Shown: piece after piece, positions 1-9,994 of the stretch
Layout: each line of letters begins with the position of its first letter
How positions within the stretch are numbered: position 1 is the first letter of the stretch
Assembly: GCA_964390555.1 (NCBI GenBank)
Contig: CAYMJU010000125.1
Span: forward strand, 1-64,000
Length of the DNA: 64,000 nt
Direction: 5' to 3'
From: CAVTWS01 sp964390555
Lineage (GTDB): Bacteria > Actinomycetota > Acidimicrobiia > Acidimicrobiales > SHLQ01
Made by a program: the position numbers and the translations under genes
Notes under the pieces: generated by a model
What the model was told of the DNA's origin: nothing
Databases searched by the model: none
What the model saw: only the letters and a program-made list of their open reading frames with translations

Positions 1-1831
1 CGGGCCGCTCGCCGTCGCGCCAGCTCTTCTCGGCTTCCTCGGCAGCACCGAGGATCGAGTTCCCGGCCATGAACGTGAGCCGCGAGGCCGACGCCGACCC
101 CGAATCGCCAGTGATCGAGGTATCTGACCAGTGGCCGGTCACCCTCTCGACCGGCACACCGAGGGCCTCGGCCGCCATCTGCACGAACGCGGTGTGCGCG
201 CCCTGCCCGACCTCGGCCCCGGCGTGGTACAGATCGACGGCGAGGATTTCGTCATGGCCCGCTTCGCCATGGAGCACGATCCGGGCCACGCACCGCTCGG
301 GGAACCCGGCCGAGAACCCGACGTTCTTCATTCCGAGGGCCATGCCGCGGCCCCGCTTCACGGCCTCGACGGTCGGCGCCAAGCTGGCGATCGTCGGGAT
401 CAGGGGCCGGTCGTCGTCGAGCGGGCGATCGAGCCCTGCGGCTTCAACACAGGCTTCGAGCACCGCAAGGGCGGTCACGTCGCTCGGGAGCGGGGTCTGG
501 TTCACGCTCGAGTCGCCCGGGACGACGGCGTTGCGCCGCCGCAGCTCCACAGGATCGAGGCCGAGAGCCACTGCGAGCTTGGACATCTGGCTCTCGATCA
601 CGAACGCCCCTTGCGGTGACCCGAAACCGCGGAACGCTCCACCGATCGCCGCGTTGGTGTAGACGCCGAAGCAGTCGATGCGGGCGTTGGGCACCCGGTA
701 GGGGCCGGGGAGGGCGAGCATGAGGTTCCCGAGCACCTTGTTGGTCGTGTAGTTGTACCCGCCGGCGTCGAGGTAGGCGTCGGCCTCGAGCGCGGTGATT
801 CGGCCGTCTCGGGTGGCGCCGAGCCGCGCTGTCACGTGCCCCCGATGGCGCTTGTGGTGACCGACGATCGACTCCTCGCGGCTCCACCGACACGAGATGG
901 GCCGCCGCTCGCCGCGGCTCGCCAGGCGCCAGGCGGCCAAGGCCAGAACGATCTGCAACGACATGTCCTCGCGCCCGCCGAAGGCGCCGCCGATCGCCGG
1001 ATAGATCACCCTCACGTCGTCGACCGTCAGGTCGAGGGCGTGGGCGATCTGCTCCTGGTCCTCGTGGGTCCACTGGCCGGCGATCTCGACGGTGACCCGA
1101 CCGTCATCGTCGACATGAGCCAGCGCCGCCTCGGGCTGGAGGTAGGCGTGCTCCTGGTACGGGAACCGGTAGCTCCCCTCGATGACGACGTCAGCTTCGG
1201 CCCAGCCGGCCGTCATGTCACCGCAGCGGACTTGGTGGCGGATGTACGCGTTGGTGTCGCGGCCGTTCTCGGGATGGAGCAGCGGCGCATCGCCAGCCAG
1301 CGCGTCGCCGATGTCGCCGATCACCGGCTGCGGGTCCCATTCGACGACCAGCGCCTCGCACGCGGCGCGCGCCGCCTCGTCGCTCTCGGCGACGACGAGG
1401 GCGACGGCGTCGGCCTCCCAACGCGACACGGCGTCGTCGACGGCCGCCCGGCCGGTGCCCCCGAGCCCGACCAGCACCGGCTGGTCGAACATGGTCAGCC
1501 CGTACTCGTTGACCGGCACGTCGGCCGCGGTGAACACCTCGACCACTCCCGGGATCGCCCGCGCGGCGGCGTCGTCGAATCGGATCATCCGGGCGTGAGG
1601 CTGCCCGCTGAACACGACTCGGGCGACCAGGGCGTCAGGGCCGGCGAGGTCACCGGGATAGCTCGCCTCACCGGTGACCTTGGCGGCGGCGTCGACCCGC
1701 AGCACCGACTGGCCGAGCCCGCTCGAACGGCTCATGGCACCGTCGCCCTGGCGGCTCATGTAGCCGTCGCCCTGGCGGCTCATGTCGCCGTCGCCCTGGC
1801 GGCTCATGTCGCCGTCGCCCTGGCGGCTCAT
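1..1831 (-). CDS. Xanthine dehydrogenase-family molybdopterin-binding subunit, partial (C-terminus beyond window)
   Basis: Large catalytic subunit of a molybdenum hydroxylase (xanthine/aldehyde/CO dehydrogenase superfamily), which binds the molybdenum cofactor and hydroxylates its substrate. About 610 residues are visible; the stop lies left of position 1. Family signatures are GGAFGGRE, AFRGFGSPQ and EVGQGAHTAFVQMAAEALG. AFRGFG is the xanthine-dehydrogenase form, whereas CoxL of CO dehydrogenase has AYRGAGR, so CO oxidation is unlikely. The first ATG overlaps the stop of the upstream FAD/2Fe-2S gene (ATGA), so the two are translationally coupled. The first 32 residues are four copies of an eight-residue unit (MSRQGDGD-like). 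The native start is probably the fifth in-frame ATG at 1735 (MSRSSGLG). The substrate cannot be told. Confidence 0.9.
   Translation of the reverse strand, partial: MSRQGDGDMSRQGDGDMSRQGDGYMSRQGDGAMSRSSGLGQSVLRVDAAAKVTGEASYPGDLAGPDALVARVVFSGQPHARMIRFDDAAARAIPGVVEVFTAADVPVNEYGLTMFDQPVLVGLGGTGRAAVDDAVSRWEADAVALVVAESDEAARAACEALVVEWDPQPVIGDIGDALAGDAPLLHPENGRDTNAYIRHQVRCGDMTAGWAEADVVIEGSYRFPYQEHAYLQPEAALAHVDDDGRVTVEIAGQWTHEDQEQIAHALDLTVDDVRVIYPAIGGAFGGREDMSLQIVLALAAWRLASRGERRPISCRWSREESIVGHHKRHRGHVTARLGATRDGRITALEADAYLDAGGYNYTTNKVLGNLMLALPGPYRVPNARIDCFGVYTNAAIGGAFRGFGSPQGAFVIESQMSKLAVALGLDPVELRRRNAVVPGDSSVNQTPLPSDVTALAVLEACVEAAGLDRPLDDDRPLIPTIASLAPTVEAVKRGRGMALGMKNVGFSAGFPERCVARIVLHGEAGHDEILAVDLYHAGAEVGQGAHTAFVQMAAEALGVPVERVTGHWSDTSITGDSGSASASRLTFMAGNSILGAAEEAEKSWRDGERP
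1736..1831 (-). repeat. Four tandem 24-bp repeats duplicating a translation start region
   Basis: On the minus strand the 24-nt unit ATGAGCCGCCAGGGCGACGG + CGAC occurs four times head to tail (unit starts at 1831, 1807, 1783, 1759), followed by a fifth ATG at 1735. The units are near identical; the last codon varies (GAC, GAC, TAC, GCC). Each contains an ATG and a purine-rich CCAGGG upstream of the next ATG. The array is in frame, so it either adds MSRQGDGD peptides or offers up to five alternative starts. Confidence 0.95.
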
Positions 1832-3300
1832 GTCGCCGTCACCTCGCGGCGCGAGGCGGTGCGGATGGCCTCGATGATCGGGTAGTAGCCGGTGCAGCGG
1901 CACAGATTTCCCGACAGGCCCAGCGCGATCTGGTCGTCGTCGGGCTCGGGGATCTCGTCGATCAGGTTGGCGCCGGCCATCACGAAGCCGGGAATGCAGA
2001 ACCCGCATTGAACGGCGAAGCAGTCGAGGAACGCTCGCTGCACGGGATGTGGCTCCTCGCTGGTGGCCAAGCCCTCGATGGTACGAATCGATCCACCGTC
2101 GGCCCGGGCCGCCGGAACCAGGCACGACATCACGGCCAGGCCGTCGAGCTCGACGGTGCAAGCGCCGCACTCGCCCTCGGCGCAGCCCTCCTTGACACCC
2201 CGCAGGGAGGAGTCGCCGGCGTGGTGGGCGTCGTGGCGCAACCAATCGAGCAGCGTCGCGCCCGCGGCGCCGGCCGCGGTCACCTGTGCTCCGTTCACGT
2301 CGGCCGTGATGGGGTCGAGCGGGCCGACCGATCGAGGCGCGGCCCCGGTGGAAGCGAAGCGACCATCGGTGACGCGGCCCCACAGCCGCGGCGCCCGCTG
2401 TGGCCAACGATCACGTTCGCGGCCGTGGGCCAACGCGTCGAGCACCCGACCCACCATGGTTGCCGTGACATCGCGGCGGTACTCGGCCGTGGCGCGCAGG
2501 TCGGCGATCGGGGTGATCGACTCGCGGGCCGCGTTCGCGGCGGCGGCGATCGCCGCATCGTCGAGGGGCCGCCCAAGGAGGACGGCGGCGACGCTCGGCA
2601 CCAGAACCACCGTCGGCGCCACGCTGCCGATGGCGAGGCGAGCGGCGCGGACCACCTCACCGTCGAAGTCGAGCACCGCCGCCAGGTGCACGACCGAGAT
2701 GGCCTGGGCTCGGCGCAAGCCCAGCTTGGCGAACAGCCCGCGCCGCCCGGGTGCGCCGATCGGGACTCGCACCCCGACGACGAGCTCGTCGGGCTCGAGG
2801 ACGGTCCGCCGAAAGCCGGGGTAGAAGTCGGCCAGCCCAACAGACCGCGATCCACGGATCGAGCGGACATCGAGCGAGGCGTCGAGGGCCAACAGCGCCG
2901 AGATCGTGTCGTTGGCCGGACTGGCGGTGACCAAGTTGCCGACGATGGTGGCCCGATTGCGCAGCTGTGGAGAACCGACCTCGAGGCACGCCTGGGCCAG
3001 CGGCAAGGCGTGCTCGACGGCCACCGCCGATGCCACCACATGGTTGTGGGTCGCGAGCGGGCCGAGGTGCAGTTCGTCGCCTCGCCGCTCGATCGTGTCG
3101 AGGCCGGCGATGCTGCTGAGATCGATCAGGGTGTCGACCTCGGAGCGGCCCCCACGAGCGAGCTCAATCGTCAAGTCGGTGGCCCCGGCAACCGCCCGGC
3201 TCGCACCCGGTCGGGCCGCCAGCAGCGTCAGCGCCTCGTCGAGGCTTCCCGGCAACTCGTGCCGTGAGATGCGGGTCGCGGGGCGCTGAACCTCGTGCAC
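1828..3300 (-). CDS. Fused FAD-binding and [2Fe-2S] subunit of molybdenum hydroxylase
   Basis: Electron-transfer subunit passing electrons from the molybdenum site to FAD. From a GTG start at 3300 (VHEVQRPATR) it has about 490 residues; the frame stays open to 3399 but the extra 33 residues do not resemble the family. The N-terminal part is a CoxM-type FAD domain (AVAGATDLTIEL, NRATIVGNLVTASPANDT). The C-terminal part is a ferredoxin-type [2Fe-2S] plus CoxS domain with all cysteines: CAEGECGAC, then CGFC and CRCTG. Known bacterial XdhA fusions run 2Fe-2S first and FAD second, so the order here is reversed. The stop overlaps the start of the large subunit by ATGA. No medium-subunit maturation genes are in view. 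Confidence 0.88.
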   Translation of the reverse strand: MHEVQRPATRISRHELPGSLDEALTLLAARPGASRAVAGATDLTIELARGGRSEVDTLIDLSSIAGLDTIERRGDELHLGPLATHNHVVASAVAVEHALPLAQACLEVGSPQLRNRATIVGNLVTASPANDTISALLALDASLDVRSIRGSRSVGLADFYPGFRRTVLEPDELVVGVRVPIGAPGRRGLFAKLGLRRAQAISVVHLAAVLDFDGEVVRAARLAIGSVAPTVVLVPSVAAVLLGRPLDDAAIAAAANAARESITPIADLRATAEYRRDVTATMVGRVLDALAHGRERDRWPQRAPRLWGRVTDGRFASTGAAPRSVGPLDPITADVNGAQVTAAGAAGATLLDWLRHDAHHAGDSSLRGVKEGCAEGECGACTVELDGLAVMSCLVPAARADGGSIRTIEGLATSEEPHPVQRAFLDCFAVQCGFCIPGFVMAGANLIDEIPEPDDDQIALGLSGNLCRCTGYYPIIEAIRTASRREVTAT

Positions 3301-3401
3301 GTCGAGCCCTAGCCAGCTTGGTCGCGGGAGCGCAACGGGCCGACCGACCGGGGCAACGTCACGGTGAACGAGTTCGGTACCGCGGCCATGCCGGGCCAAG
3401 C

Positions 3402-3425
3402 TATCTAATCCCGTGCGAGCACGGG
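3402..3425 (+). promoter_or_regulatory. Promoter-like box and palindrome between divergent genes
   Basis: Between the minus-strand molybdenum enzyme genes and the plus-strand nitroreductase lies TATCTAAT (3402-3409), a plausible -10 box, directly followed by a perfect 7-bp inverted repeat CCCGTGC-GA-GCACGGG (3410-3425). The dyad sits just upstream of the nitroreductase start codon at 3438, where a repressor could block initiation. No known regulator is assigned. Confidence 0.4.
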
Positions 3426-3437
3426 TAGTTTCCCCGC

Positions 3438-4094
3438 ATGACGCCGACCGAGCCGCCGTTCGACCTGGCGACCGTCGACCGGCTCCTGTCCACCACTCGG
3501 TCGGTTCGCCGGCGCCTGGACCTGCACCGACCGGTCGAGCGTTCGGTGATCGAGCGCTGCATCGAGCTGTCCCAGCAGGCGCCGACCGCTTCGAACAGCC
3601 AGACGTGGCGGTGGATCGTGGTGACCGACCCGGCGTTGCGGTCGGCGATCGGCGACATCTACCGCCGAGGCTTACCGGGCATCACCTCGATGGCGGGCGC
3701 CGCCGACCCCGACGATCCCCAGACGCGGCGGGCCTACGACGGCGCGGCCTGGCTTGCCGAACATCTCGGCGAGGTCCCGGTCATCGTGATCCCGTGTGTG
3801 ACCGGGCGCCTCCCCCGGGGGTCCTCGACCACCGGTGCGGCCTCCCTTCTAGGCTCGATATACCAGGCGGTGTGGTCGTTCCAGCTCGCATTGCGCAGCC
3901 GTGGCCTCGGTTCCACGTTCACGACCTTGCACCTCCTGTGGGAGCGCGACGTCGCCGACGTGCTGGGGATCCCCGACGACGTCACGCAGGTCGCCCTCCT
4001 GCCCGTCGCGTACACCGACACCAACGGCTTCCGCCCGGCCCGTCGACCACCGGCGAGCACGATCACGTCGTGGGACGGCTGGTCATTCGACTGA
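3438..4094 (+). CDS. Nitroreductase family protein
   Basis: A 218-residue FMN-dependent nitroreductase-fold protein, probably reducing nitro, quinone or related compounds with NAD(P)H in the cytoplasm. The N-terminal pattern TTRSVRRRLD...APTASNSQTWRW is the FMN phosphate-binding region of the family, and a C-terminal stretch around VADVLGIPDDVTQVALLPVAYT matches the typical end. Length is normal. It is transcribed divergently from the molybdenum hydroxylase operon and followed after 56 bp by the VanW gene on the same strand. The physiological substrate is unknown. Confidence 0.8.
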   Translation: MTPTEPPFDLATVDRLLSTTRSVRRRLDLHRPVERSVIERCIELSQQAPTASNSQTWRWIVVTDPALRSAIGDIYRRGLPGITSMAGAADPDDPQTRRAYDGAAWLAEHLGEVPVIVIPCVTGRLPRGSSTTGAASLLGSIYQAVWSFQLALRSRGLGSTFTTLHLLWERDVADVLGIPDDVTQVALLPVAYTDTNGFRPARRPPASTITSWDGWSFD

Positions 4095-4150
4095 CTGCGA
4101 CTGGGCCACGCTGACGTATCGAGTCGCGGTGACCGTGCCACACTGACGCC

Positions 4151-5932
<1,782 letters not shown>

Positions 5933-5963
5933 TCAGACTGCTGGTCGCGGCACAATGAGGTAG

Positions 5964-6050
5964 GAACCCGCGCCGACAGGTGAACGCTCGACGTCCGATC
6001 GTTCTCGCTCGCCTGCTGGCGCAGGCGACAATACAACGGTCACATTGGAG
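5964..6050 (+). repeat. Dispersed intergenic repeat, copy A
   Basis: About 87 bp between the VanW and WS/DGAT genes match a second copy at 50898-50987 in the same orientation with roughly 80% identity. Shared blocks include GAACCCGCGCC, GCTCGACGTCCGATCG, TCTCGCTCGC and TGGCGCAGGCGACAA, ending with GTCACATT. This copy holds a hairpin, CGCCTGC-TGG-GCAGGCG-like, at about 6010-6028. No open reading frame is shared between the copies. Confidence 0.85.
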
Positions 6051-6095
6051 GGCTCGCCTGTCGGCTCGCCCTCTGAACCAGCGTTGGAGCCGGGC

Positions 6096-7484
6096 ATGGA
6101 CGAGCCATCGATCGAATACGCGTCGCGCATGTCCTACACGGACAACCTGATGTGGGTCATCGAGCAGGACCCACACCTACGATCGACGATCACCGGCGTC
6201 ACGCTGCTCGACGGCACACCCGATCGCGAGCGACTCCAACGCCGCCTCGAAGCGGTGTCGCGCACGGTGATCCGGCTCCGGCAACGCGTGGTGTCGAACC
6301 CCCACTCGATCGCCCCACCGCGCTGGGAGACCGACCCGAACTTCGACCTCGCCCATCACCTTCGGTGGACGAGTCTCGGAGGGTCGGCGACGATCGCCGA
6401 CCTGCTCCGCACGGTCGAGCCGATGGTCATGCAAGCCTTCGACCGGGCCCGACCGCTGTGGGAGTTCACCCTCGTCGAGGGCCTCGAGGGCGGCCGGTCG
6501 GCGCTCGTCATGAAGTCCCACCACACCATCACCGATGGGGTCGGCGCGGTGCGGATCATGATGGAGCTGTTCGACGCCGAAGCGACCCCCTCGGGGAAAC
6601 GAACGATGCCCCGACGCCCGAAGATTGCCGTATTGACCCAGCGCGAGCGCGCCGCCGACGCCTTGGCCCACGAGTCCCGGACCCAGGCCGATCTGGCCGC
6701 CCAAGGCGCCCGTTTGCTCGACGCTTTCACCCGTGACCCATTGGCGACGGCTCAGGCCACGTTCGACACCGTCTTGTCCGCGGCCCGGATGCTGCGCCCG
6801 GCGGCGCAGCCGATGAGCGCGTTGATGCGGGGCCGCTCGATCGTCGTCGAGCTCGACTGCCTCGAGCTCCCGGTCCCGGAGCTCAAGTCCGTCGCCCGGC
6901 GGGCCGGCGGGAAGCTCAACGACGCCTACGTCGTCGGCGTCGTGCGCGGCTTGGCTCGCTACCACTCCGAGCTCGGTGCACCCGTCGAGACACTCCGCAT
7001 GGGCATGCCGATCAACCGCCGTAGCACCGACTCCGCTCACCGCGCCGGCAACCAGTTCACCCCGGCCCGGCTGGAGGTGCCGGTCACGATTGCAGATCCC
7101 ATCGACCACATGCGCATCGTGCGCGGGCTCGTCGCCCGACAGCGCTCCGAGCCGGCCCTCGCGCTCGCCGAGCCGATGGCCGGCGTGCTCAGTCGCCTAC
7201 CCGACGCTCTCACCACGGGCCTGTTCGGCGCCATTATGAGAGGGCTCGACTTCCTCACCAGCAACGTTCAAGGCATACCGGTGCCGGTGTTCCTCGAGGG
7301 GGTCCCCGTCGCCGGTCAGATCCCGTTCGGGCCGCTGAGCGGCGCGGCCGCCAACCTCACGTTGCTCAGCTATCTCGACACCGCCCACGTCGGCGTCACC
7401 CTCGACCGCGCCGCGATCACCGAGCCGGCACTGCTGCGCCGCTGCCTCGACGAGTCTTTCACCGAGCTCCTCGCCCTGGCCTGA
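6096..7484 (+). CDS. Wax ester synthase / acyl-CoA:diacylglycerol acyltransferase (WS/DGAT)
   Basis: Makes wax esters or triacylglycerol from acyl-CoA and a fatty alcohol or diacylglycerol. From the ATG at 6096 it has 462 residues, a normal length. The catalytic HHxxxDG motif is present as HHTITDG in the N-terminal domain (about residue 145), and the C-terminal WSD1_C domain includes NQFTPARLEVPV and the typical late block GIPVPVFLEGVPVAGQIPFGP. The frame is open further upstream to a TTG at 6045, but that stretch lies in the dispersed repeat, so the internal ATG is preferred. It probably acts at the membrane or lipid-body surface in storage lipid formation. Confidence 0.9.
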   Translation: MDEPSIEYASRMSYTDNLMWVIEQDPHLRSTITGVTLLDGTPDRERLQRRLEAVSRTVIRLRQRVVSNPHSIAPPRWETDPNFDLAHHLRWTSLGGSATIADLLRTVEPMVMQAFDRARPLWEFTLVEGLEGGRSALVMKSHHTITDGVGAVRIMMELFDAEATPSGKRTMPRRPKIAVLTQRERAADALAHESRTQADLAAQGARLLDAFTRDPLATAQATFDTVLSAARMLRPAAQPMSALMRGRSIVVELDCLELPVPELKSVARRAGGKLNDAYVVGVVRGLARYHSELGAPVETLRMGMPINRRSTDSAHRAGNQFTPARLEVPVTIADPIDHMRIVRGLVARQRSEPALALAEPMAGVLSRLPDALTTGLFGAIMRGLDFLTSNVQGIPVPVFLEGVPVAGQIPFGPLSGAAANLTLLSYLDTAHVGVTLDRAAITEPALLRRCLDESFTELLALA

Positions 7485-7532
7485 GAGCATCCGGCCATCG
7501 GCGTGCGCCTGACCGTGCCATCGGAGTCGTCG

Positions 7533-7560
7533 CTGGGGGCTACGCGCCCCCAGACCCCAT
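7533..7560 (+). repeat. REP-like hairpin repeat, copy 1
   Basis: A perfect hairpin CTGGGGGC-TACGC-GCCCCCAG followed by ACCCCAT. Read on the other strand (ATGGGGTCTGGGGGCGC...) it matches 12448-12475 in opposite orientation. It lies between the WS/DGAT and an SDR gene. It could end transcription of WS/DGAT but has no T-run. Confidence 0.7.
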
Positions 7561-7608
7561 ACCACCAAGGCCCGACATGTCGACGTGGCCGTCAACTACC
7601 CTGGCGAC

Positions 7609-8373
7609 ATGAGCGCAGGCCCCGAACCTCAGCGGGTCGCGGTCGTGACCGGAGGTGGCCAAGGGGTCGGGCGCGGCGTGGCACTGGCGCTCGCCGCCGC
7701 CGGGTACCGCGTGGCCGTTCTCGGGCGCCGGGTCAACGCGTGCGCTGCGGTCGCCGACGAGATCGCCGCACGCGACGGCCTCGGGCTGGCTCTTCGATGC
7801 GACGTCACGTCGCGCGCCGAGATCGATGCCTGCGTAGCGGAGATCGTCGAAGCGTGGGGGCGGATCGACGCGCTCGTCAACAACGCCCAGTCGATGGTCT
7901 ACGAGTCGGTAAGGAAGCTTACCGAGCAGGACATGGCCCTCATGTGGGAGTCGGGGCCGATGGGCTCGATGCGGTTCATGCAAGCCAGCTTTGCTCACCT
8001 GCGCCAATCGGCCGGGTGCGTGGTGAACATGGCTTCGGGATCAGGCGTGGTGCCGCAGCCGCGCATGGCCGGGTACGCGATGGTCAAAGAGGCCATGCGG
8101 GCCCTCACCCGTGCCACGGCCCTCGAGTGGGGACGGTTCGGGATCCGGGTCAACGCTGTTTGCCCGCTCGCCGGGTCGCCCGGCTTCGACCAATTCGCCG
8201 AGGTGGTGCCCGGCGATGTGCTCGAGATGGTGGCCGCCCAGATCCCGCTCGGTCGGATCGGCGACGCCGAGGCCGACATCGGTCGCGCGGTCGCGCACCT
8301 GTGCAGCCCCGAGATGAGCTACGTGACGGGCACCACCCTCATGATCGACGGCGGCTACACCCACCTCGGTTGA
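7609..8373 (+). CDS. SDR family oxidoreductase
   Basis: A 254-residue short-chain dehydrogenase/reductase of the classical type. It shows the NAD(P)-binding TGGGQGVGRG motif near the N-terminus, NNAQS in place of the usual NNAG, a catalytic serine in MASGSG, a Y-x3-K as YAMVKEA and the C-terminal GTTLMIDGGYTHLG. The start is taken as the ATG at 7609; an in-frame GTG at 7585 would add eight residues. The N-terminal QRVAVVTGG fits the shorter form. It lies upstream of the geranylgeranyl-reductase-like gene on the same strand with a 67-bp gap. The substrate is unknown. Confidence 0.85.
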   Translation: MSAGPEPQRVAVVTGGGQGVGRGVALALAAAGYRVAVLGRRVNACAAVADEIAARDGLGLALRCDVTSRAEIDACVAEIVEAWGRIDALVNNAQSMVYESVRKLTEQDMALMWESGPMGSMRFMQASFAHLRQSAGCVVNMASGSGVVPQPRMAGYAMVKEAMRALTRATALEWGRFGIRVNAVCPLAGSPGFDQFAEVVPGDVLEMVAAQIPLGRIGDAEADIGRAVAHLCSPEMSYVTGTTLMIDGGYTHLG

Positions 8374-8440
8374 GCGACCCAGCCGCGCCGACGGTCTCGC
8401 AGCTGCATAAGCCGTACTGGCCCGCCGTTAGCCTGCCGCG

Positions 8441-9658
8441 GTGCAGGTCGACGTCGTGGTGGTCGGGGCCGGGCCCGCGGGCGCGGCGGCCGCCATCGAG
8501 TTGTCACGGGCCGGCCTGTCGGTGCTCCTCAGCGACCGGGCGCGATTCCCGCGCGACAAGTGCTGCGGCGACGGTCTGACCACCCTCGCCCTGCGCGAAC
8601 TGGAGTCCCTCGGCCTCGATCCCGGCACCGTGGCCTCGTGGCACGACATCGACGACGTCGTGGTCCGCTCCCCGTCAGGTCGTACCGTCCGGTTCCCCTT
8701 GCCACGAGCGCAAGGCCGGTTCGCCGCCGTCACGCGGCGCATCGACCTCGACGCGGCCCTCGTCGAGGTGGCCCGACGGCGCGGCGCCGATGTGCGAACG
8801 GGCAATGGGGTGACCGCAGCCCGCGAGCTGACCGACCGAGTCGAGCTCGACATCGACGGGATCGGCACGATCACCGCGGCGTTCGCCATCGCCGCCGACG
8901 GCATGTGGTCGCCGATGCGCAAGCACCTGGGCGTCGCGGCGGCCGACGACCAGCGCTACCTCGGCGACTGGCACGCCTTCCGCCAGTACTTCCGCAACGT
9001 CTCCCCCTCGGCCGGCCGTGATCTCGTCGTGTGGTTCGAGCCGGACCTGCTCCCTGGGTACGCCTGGAGCTTTCCCCTGGCCGACGGCCGCGCCAACGTC
9101 GGGTTCGGCGTGTTGCGAGGCGGGCCGATCCCGGTCGGTGACATGAAGGAGCTGTGGCCCGATGTCCTGCGCCGGCCCCACATCGCCGAGTTCCTCGGAC
9201 CGGACGCCGCCCCCGAGGACCGCCACCTCGCCTGGCCCATCCCGGCTCGGCTCGGCGTGTTCCCGCTCACCACCGCTCGAACGCTGTGGGTGGGCGACGC
9301 CGCGGCCGCCGCCGACCCCATGACCGGCGAAGGCATCGGTCAAGCGCTGGCCACGGGCCGATGGGCCGCCCAGAGCATCATCGGGAACCGTCACCTCGAC
9401 GCCTCGGCGGTCACAGCAGGCTACGAGCGCACCGTGCGCAGGGAGCTGCGGCGTGACCACCGGTTCGCCCACTCACTGTCCACCGTTCTCGCCCGACCGC
9501 TACTCACCCGAGGCGCGGTGCGTCTCGCCGGCGCTAGCCGGTGGACCCGGCCGCGGTTCGCCCGTTGGCTGTTCGAGGACTACCCGCGGGCGCTGGCGCT
9601 CACGCCTCGCCGCTGGAGCCGCGGCGCGATGAGCTCGCCGGGCGCATACCGGCCGTAG
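8441..9658 (+). CDS. Geranylgeranyl reductase family FAD-dependent oxidoreductase
   Basis: A 405-residue flavoprotein that in this family saturates isoprenoid chains, for example of menaquinone or polyprenyl lipids. The dinucleotide-binding motif VVGAGPAGAAAAIEL is at residues 6-20, followed by the family block FPRDKCCGDGL containing a conserved cysteine pair. The second FAD motif is LWVGDAAAAADPMTGEGIGQAL near residue 290. The GTG start gives MQVDVVVVGAGP, typical for the family. The C-terminus is arginine-rich. Menaquinone reduction is a plausible role but it is inference. Confidence 0.87.
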   Translation: MQVDVVVVGAGPAGAAAAIELSRAGLSVLLSDRARFPRDKCCGDGLTTLALRELESLGLDPGTVASWHDIDDVVVRSPSGRTVRFPLPRAQGRFAAVTRRIDLDAALVEVARRRGADVRTGNGVTAARELTDRVELDIDGIGTITAAFAIAADGMWSPMRKHLGVAAADDQRYLGDWHAFRQYFRNVSPSAGRDLVVWFEPDLLPGYAWSFPLADGRANVGFGVLRGGPIPVGDMKELWPDVLRRPHIAEFLGPDAAPEDRHLAWPIPARLGVFPLTTARTLWVGDAAAAADPMTGEGIGQALATGRWAAQSIIGNRHLDASAVTAGYERTVRRELRRDHRFAHSLSTVLARPLLTRGAVRLAGASRWTRPRFARWLFEDYPRALALTPRRWSRGAMSSPGAYRP

Positions 9659-9673
9659 CCGATCCGGGTCGAG

Positions 9674-9874
9674 CTACTTCTTCGACCGCCGACGCAGGTA
9701 CTGACCGTCGATCGACCCGATCGCCACCCCGTTGTCGAACTTCACGTAGTAGCGGTTCCACGCGAAACCGTTGGCCACCAAGATCTTTCCCGGCGTGCCC
9801 GCCGGTACGCCCGGCAGGTCGACCGCCGCCTCGACCTTGTCCTTCTTGGTGTACGCCGACATCGTCGTGGCCAT
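9674..9874 (-). CDS. Small conserved hypothetical protein, SH3-like
   Basis: A 66-residue protein. The start at 9874 is set by GGAG five bases upstream of ATG (MATTMSAYTKKDKVEAAVDL); a longer frame to 9916 lacks such a site. The sequence has turn-rich beta segments (LPGVPAGTPGKILV, WNRYYVKFDNG, IGSIDGQYL) and a basic end RRRSKK, which look like a small SH3-like barrel. It lies alone on the minus strand between two plus-strand oxidoreductases and converges with the flavoprotein gene. Function unknown. Confidence 0.7.
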   Translation of the reverse strand: MATTMSAYTKKDKVEAAVDLPGVPAGTPGKILVANGFAWNRYYVKFDNGVAIGSIDGQYLRRRSKK

Positions 9875-9994
9875 GCTCGCTCCGGTTCGGGGACGCCGCA
9901 GCGTACCAGTGCGCAAGAGCCGACCTCGAAGCCCGACCCGCGATCCGGGTAGCGTGCTCGGCGTTCATCGAGACGACGAGGAGACACACCCGCC

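Noticed and set aside
1..1885. Plus-strand frames opposite the molybdenum subunit
   Set aside because: Their sequence is the reverse complement of a conserved enzyme and shows no family features.
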